DNA of 64,000 nucleotides, taken from contig BTPG01000005.1 in assembly GCA_036245525.1 (NCBI GenBank), positions 125,811,725 to 125,875,724 of the forward strand, given 5' to 3'. Source of the stretch: Semisulcospira habei (taxonomy: Eukaryota; Mollusca; Gastropoda; Semisulcospiridae). A program made the translations under genes and the position numbers. This document shows positions 61,059 through 64,000 of the stretch, piece by piece. The stretch's first letter is position 1, and every line of letters starts with the position of its first letter. Under the pieces are notes generated by a model, which was not told where the DNA came from, did not search any database, and saw only the letters and a program-made list of their open reading frames with translations.

Positions 61059-61238
61059 TTAACCCATTCAATGCCCGTTGATGAAAACTGTGCTTCTACA
61101 GTCTTCGTCAGTTCAAAATCAAAAAGCCCTAGCTGTCCTAGGAACATGGATACAAAGTGGTGTCAGCAAGAGATATAGATCCTCATGAGCCCCCGCAACT
61201 GCTGGGGCTCATGAGGATCTATACCTCTTACAGTTGGG
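61059..61238 (-). mobile_element. Family A element interrupted by LTR element
   Basis: TTAACCCATTCAATGCCCG start at 61059. Core 61165-61231 pairs GCAAGAGATATAGATCCTCA with TGAGGATCTATACCTCTTA; both arms have ATATAG/CTATA. The element breaks off after CAGTTGGGTG at the LTR boundary. Confidence 0.8.
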
Positions 61239-62502
61239 TGTTGTAACGCACGCAGACTTGCCCACAGTCGTACGCACAGACTCTCACGCAACAGACGCAT
61301 ACACCGCCACTGACTCAGACGGGCGCATTCATGTGGTAAAACAAACACACGGGCTCCCTTTCTAAAGTAACCTTTATACAGTATAAATGAAAAAGAATAA
61401 CTTAAATGACTATCAACTATATACAATATACTACTATCACACCACACACGTATCACAGTATCTTTGCCAGGTTAGGTCTTAGTCTCACATTGCCTCCAAC
61501 CTGTTTGATGTTGTTGTCTGGTTACGTTGGTCCTTCTCACGTCTAGGCGTGAAAGTCCTTCGTCGTACGCTCGTTGCCGTCCTGTCTCTCTTTGGCACGG
61601 ACGTCCTTGTTCTCGTACGGTACTCAGTTCTCACTTGGACTTGGGTGTCTTGGTTCCCAGTCAGACTCACTCTCAGAAGAGCTGGAGGGATGACCTCACG
61701 TAGGTCCCACCTGCGACTCGACGTCTCGGCGTCCGTCTTCCACTCTCGTTACAAGAACTCTGAATAGACAAAAGTCCCAACGTAACACTTGCTAAACACA
61801 CAACATATTGGATCAATGAGAAACGTCACGTAACCTGGCTGATACAAATAACCCACACGTTCATTCACACACACACACACGTGCTTCATAAACTATTTTC
61901 GTATCACCCCATCTCTGTCACTATCTTGAAACAGACTATAGCCTAACACTCTTGCTATACATTACTCTATACCCTTGAAAAGACTATGCTTACCCAACCA
62001 CGTACTATCTTCATAGCGACTTAGACATACACACTTCATATTCCTTTAGTCATCTAACTCGGTAAACAACTGTATACAAAAACACCGGTTACTTCACCGA
62101 ATTCTAAACATACTATACTAAACCAAACCGGAACACCGCTATACAACCACATTAATCTTACCACGCATACTGTCTTTAACTAAACAACTATCAATACTAC
62201 GTTTATAGAAACATACCTGAAATCTAGGCTTCAGAGTCTTGGAATGCGGGCTAGGTAACTCAACAACCGTTCCATACGACAAAACAGCCCGCACTCCCGA
62301 TCTAGACCTCTGACAGTCACAGCTTCCGCCTAGAACTCACTAAACAGAACTCACTAAAAAATCCCGTGCTAACCATGTCTTACATATTCCACATGGGCAG
62401 CAGGCCCCACGGACTTTCGGCACAAACAAACCGTTAACAAAAACCCGTACCATACTAATCCTATTGTGCGAGCACTATGCACAAGCATAGAGCTTCATCA
62501 CA
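61239..62502 (-). repeat. 3' LTR (about 1.26 kb)
   Basis: On the minus strand it starts TGTGATGAAGCTC right after the purine tract and ends GCGTTACAACA at the junction with the family A element. TG...CA termini fit an LTR. The 5' LTR is outside the window, so the boundaries are inferred. Confidence 0.65.
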
Positions 62503-62517
62503 ATTCCCCCTTCCTCG
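62503..62517 (-). other. Polypurine tract
   Basis: The minus strand reads GAGGAAGGGGGAAT, directly before the TG of the LTR, as expected for the plus-strand DNA primer site. Confidence 0.65.
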
Positions 62518-63053
62518 GGAAAAAAAGAAACGACCGAGTTTCTTTTTAAGACTACTCGACGTAATATTATCCGAAAACAAGAAAGGACTAATTTTTACTA
62601 TATAGAACAGAAGAAAAAAAAATTACAGCCTTACGCCTCAACGCACAACTTAAGATCGCACAGCGACAGCAAAACAGAACTAACGCGCTAAACCTCCAGA
62701 AATGAAATCGATCCAACGACTGCCCACACGATCGCGAGATCCCAGTCTCCGATCTACCTACAATCGCGAGATCCTAGTCTCCGATCTAACTAAATATTGG
62801 GTGCTGAGCCGCATTTCTGTCCTCAACAGAAGTATGCCGTCTCAGACCAACCCGACTGTTGGGCCACACCCGCTGACCGATTCCCTGTTTCTGGACGGAA
62901 ATAACACGATCCCTCCGTTCCCAACTACGCTTACTTCGAGCTCTCGTCCGGCCACTGATGCGACTACACTGCGATTAACCTGAGCTCGCTTAACCGTCTC
63001 GACTCTACTGATGACTGGCTGCACACCCTTCATGTTACCTACGACTAAATCAA
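62518..63053 (-). other. Residual internal region of LTR element
   Basis: No pol domain is visible. It contains a direct repeat, ATCGCGAGATCC-AGTCTCCGATCTA, at 62729-62750 and 62762-62786. Confidence 0.5.
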
Positions 63054-63635
63054 CTACTGGGTCGTCGATGACACACGAAACCAGACTACCTGTAAAAAAA
63101 ACTCTGTATCAATCTCTATCTTAGCTAACGGAAAAACTTCTATCTTTCCTCCAAACGAAACTACTTTCTGTGTCTCGCCTGTGAACTGATCTGGTCTAAC
63201 AAGGCTACGCCTGACCCCAGCGGTCGTTGTACCGGAGTCACGGAGAACAGAAACAAGACATCCATTTACAACCCCGTCTACCAGCGGTAGGCAACCACCT
63301 CCGTCAGCTGAACACACTGCGCCCAGCTGTGGTTCCTCTCCGACTGGGACCGCAAAACTGGCTACGTGAGTGGGCTGCACCGCCCCCTCCACCATACCAG
63401 GACTATTAGGACCTTGATGAGCCAGATGTTCGTGCTCCTGATAACCAGCACCCTGCGCGCCTGCACTGTAGTACGGACAGCTCCGACTGAAGTGCCCGTA
63501 CCCACGACAAGAAAAACACTGCGAGTCCGAACTCGCAACACGACCACGACCATACCCACGCAAAGAAGTCCCTCCACGTGCGTACGGATCGCTACCGCCA
63601 TTGCTGTTACCTCGATCACCGCGTCGAAAACGCAA
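63054..63635 (-). pseudogene. Retrotransposon Gag zinc knuckle and aspartic protease
   Basis: A Gly/Arg-rich stretch, then CFSCRGYGHFSRSCP (C-x2-C-x4-H-x4-C nucleic-acid-binding knuckle), a spacer, and a retropepsin-like segment LRDSGTTTAGVRRSLV (D-S/T-G active site) followed by VVSFGGKIEVFPLAKIEI. It ends at 63054 without continuing into RT. Confidence 0.8.
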
Positions 63636-63648
63636 AGTACCTCTACCG

Positions 63649-63972
63649 TTAATCCGCTGGCCTCCACGTAAAGTATTGACCCCCCCGGTAACCCTCAGAC
63701 GTGTTAGCAGCGACCAACCCGACTGGCGGTGTCTCAGTCCTACGCGCGAGGTTTTTCGTAGGATGCGCCATCCGAAAAGCCTCCGCGTGCTGTACTAACT
63801 CGTCCGTAGTCTTGAGGTTACGCTCTCTCAAGAATACCGCTAGATCCTTGGAAACGCTCCCAAAGAACTGTTCAGCCAACATGAGATCGAACAATGCGTC
63901 GTACGTGTGGTCGATCTTTGACAGCTCGACCCAACGTACGAGGAAATGGGACAATCGTTTGCCAAACGACAT
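63649..63972 (-). pseudogene. Retrotransposon Gag capsid C-terminal region
   Basis: FLVRWVELSKIDHTYDALFD then LMLAEQFFGSVSKDLAVFL and RERNLKTTDELVQHAE, the SCAN-like helix pattern of Ty3/Gypsy capsids. A frame change between 63635 and 63649 separates it from the knuckle. The N-terminus is outside the window. Confidence 0.75.
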
Positions 63973-64000
63973 AAACGATTCCCCTGTCTCTGGCCGACAA

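Larger units (their letters stand above)
61239..64000 (-). mobile_element. Ty3/Gypsy-type LTR retrotransposon, defective, 5' end outside window
   Basis: Minus-strand order from the right: gag capsid region, zinc knuckle, protease, a short non-coding part, a polypurine tract and a 3' LTR of about 1.26 kb. No reverse transcriptase, RNase H or integrase lies between protease and LTR, so the copy is internally deleted and would depend on helper enzymes. Confidence 0.75.

Noticed and set aside
61485..61767. Thr/Arg-rich frames on both strands
   Set aside because: They fall inside the inferred LTR and show no domain.

Overview
This is a eukaryotic, almost certainly metazoan, window. It has spliced genes with GT-AG introns, very long dinucleotide microsatellites, LINEs, a Penelope-like element, a tRNA-derived SINE and LTR retrotransposons. 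A latrophilin-like receptor and a divergent rhodopsin-type receptor, together with this repeat mix, fit a lophotrochozoan, most likely a mollusc (perhaps a gastropod). That placement is inference; no ribosomal or mitochondrial marker is present.

The main gene is a plus-strand adhesion GPCR of the latrophilin (ADGRL) type. Fifteen exons with mutually consistent splice phases lie between 11085 and 60800 (2717 coding bases, about 905 residues). In order they encode a Ser/Thr-rich stalk, a hormone-receptor (HormR) domain, a GAIN domain, a GPS cleavage site followed by a TNFAVLM tethered agonist, and seven transmembrane helices. The first exon (signal peptide) and the cytoplasmic tail are not recognisable in the window. 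On the opposite strand, inside the 17.7-kb intron 7, lies an intronless class-A GPCR (37299-38339).

The rest is dominated by mobile DNA. 1-11084 holds a Penelope-like retroelement nested in a TTAA-bounded hairpin element, microsatellites, a minisatellite, a 3.2-kb foldback element with arms of about 1.4 kb, and a solo LTR nested in another hairpin element. Intron 1 holds a 7.36-kb element with inverted repeats of about 390 bp that contains remnants of a spliced gene. Introns 4 and 5 hold two different LINEs. Intron 7 holds a SINE and many hairpins. 61239-64000 is a defective Ty3/Gypsy-type LTR element running off the window.

The most striking signal is about 60 short, nearly perfect hairpin elements in at least seven sequence families (called A-G here), found almost entirely in the receptor's introns. 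Families A, B (with variants B' and B'') and C are bounded by TTAA followed by related CCC-rich ends, yet have unrelated palindromic cores. Between copies the two arms often change together, so pairing is kept. This points to one TTAA-specific (piggyBac-like) mobilising system acting on several unrelated hairpin cargoes, with either arm homogenisation or selection for the hairpin.
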